47,080 bases of DNA, from the NCBI RefSeq assembly GCF_003943815.1, contig NZ_RJNA01000012.1, positions 6,822 to 53,901 of the forward strand, given 5' to 3'. The first letter of the stretch is position 1. Every line of letters starts with the position of its first letter. Below the pieces are notes generated by a model, which was given only the letters and a program-made list of their open reading frames with translations, ran no database searches and had not been told where the DNA came from. The DNA comes from Streptococcus cristatus (GTDB lineage Bacteria; Bacillota; Bacilli; Lactobacillales; Streptococcaceae). Position numbers and translations under genes: made by a program. Below are positions 46,792 through 47,080 of the stretch, piece after piece.

Positions 46792-46975
46792 TATGCCTCT
46801 TAGTCTTTGCTAATAAGATGATGACACCTAGTAAAATAAGAATTCCAATTACAAAAACAGCTATTTCTAATTCTTTTAATTCTTCAATGTAGGGTATGAT
46901 ATAGATGCTTGATTCCACAAGTAGAAAACCGATAAGAATAAGGGCAATCAAAAAATATATCTGTTTTTTATCCAT
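46784..46975 (-). CDS. Small hypothetical membrane protein
   Basis: A 63-residue protein with two hydrophobic segments (about residues 6-28 and 38-57) separated by an acidic turn (EELKELE) and ending in basic KTKRHND. It is unrecognised. GGAGG lies 9 bases before the ATG. It is the first visible gene of a minus-strand set. The next 105 bp to the window edge hold no convincing promoter, so the transcript may begin outside. It could be a partner, holin-like or accessory membrane peptide of the 151-residue protein. Confidence 0.6.
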   Translation of the reverse strand: MDKKQIYFLIALILIGFLLVESSIYIIPYIEELKELEIAVFVIGILILLGVIILLAKTKRHND

Positions 46976-47080
46976 TTTTATGTCCCTCCCTTAACTAGAG
47001 TTTACATAAAACTTAACTAGCTCGAAATTCTATTTCCCCTCTACCCACCTATCATTGTCCATGATAAAGGGCTTGGCCAG

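Overview
The window looks like core chromosome of a low-GC Firmicute, almost certainly a Streptococcus of the sanguinis/mitis group. The evidence is its gene content and order (murB-potABCD, a pdp-deoC-cdd-bmp-ABC nucleoside operon, coaA next to rpsT, glpK-glpO-glpF beside an Mga-type regulator), an LPKTG-anchored surface peptidase, strong AGGAGG-like ribosome binding sites, extended -10 promoters (TGnTATAAT), and intergenic repeats ending in GCTGGGACAAAAGTC. No phage, transposase, CRISPR array, tRNA or rRNA was seen. Assignments come from reading motifs and family knowledge; no database was searched.

Layout. 1-3.4 kb: proline biosynthesis proB-proA-proC (minus strand). 3.5-5.7 kb: a HAD phosphatase (plus) convergent with an iron-containing alcohol dehydrogenase (minus). 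5.8-10.8 kb: repeat A, then murB-potA-potB-potC-potD (minus), which couples a peptidoglycan precursor enzyme with spermidine/putrescine import. 11-13.2 kb: hom-thrB (minus), sharing a symmetrical divergent promoter region with a membrane-anchored polysaccharide deacetylase (plus). 14.3-22.2 kb: repeat B, then an eight-gene minus-strand operon for nucleoside import and salvage (methyltransferase, pdp, deoC, cdd, bmpA, nupO, nupP, nupQ). 22.3-25.2 kb: coaA, rpsT, a FlaR-like P-loop protein and a TraX-family membrane protein (plus); the last is flanked by inverted repeats C and D.

25.4-28.4 kb: yaaA (minus) divergent from a DUF1836 protein and a hemolysin III-family membrane protein, with a perfect palindrome over the DUF1836 promoter, then a CPBP-family membrane protein. 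28.5-32.6 kb: an ABC exporter pair and a RocB-like M20 peptidase (minus). 32.7-37.4 kb: a 1011-residue cell-wall-anchored X-prolyl dipeptidyl-peptidase (minus) divergent from a cytoplasmic alpha-amylase (plus), with catabolite-response-like sites in both promoters. 37.4-39.6 kb: an alpha/beta hydrolase and an M42 aminopeptidase. 39.7-45.5 kb: glycerol uptake and oxidation (glpK, glpO, glpF) next to an Mga-type regulator. 45.5-47 kb: tandem terminator-like structures and three small unrecognised genes, the least explained part of the window.

The genes are mostly ordinary housekeeping and nutrient-acquisition functions. The points most worth a second look are the two related small-repeat families (one pair brackets traX, and one copy supplies the last codons and stop of its neighbour), the operator-like palindrome at the DUF1836 promoter, a predicted leaderless start for the nucleoside operon, the branched terminator-like element at 45.6 kb, and the unrecognised gene cluster at the right end. 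I found no convincing undescribed multi-gene system.
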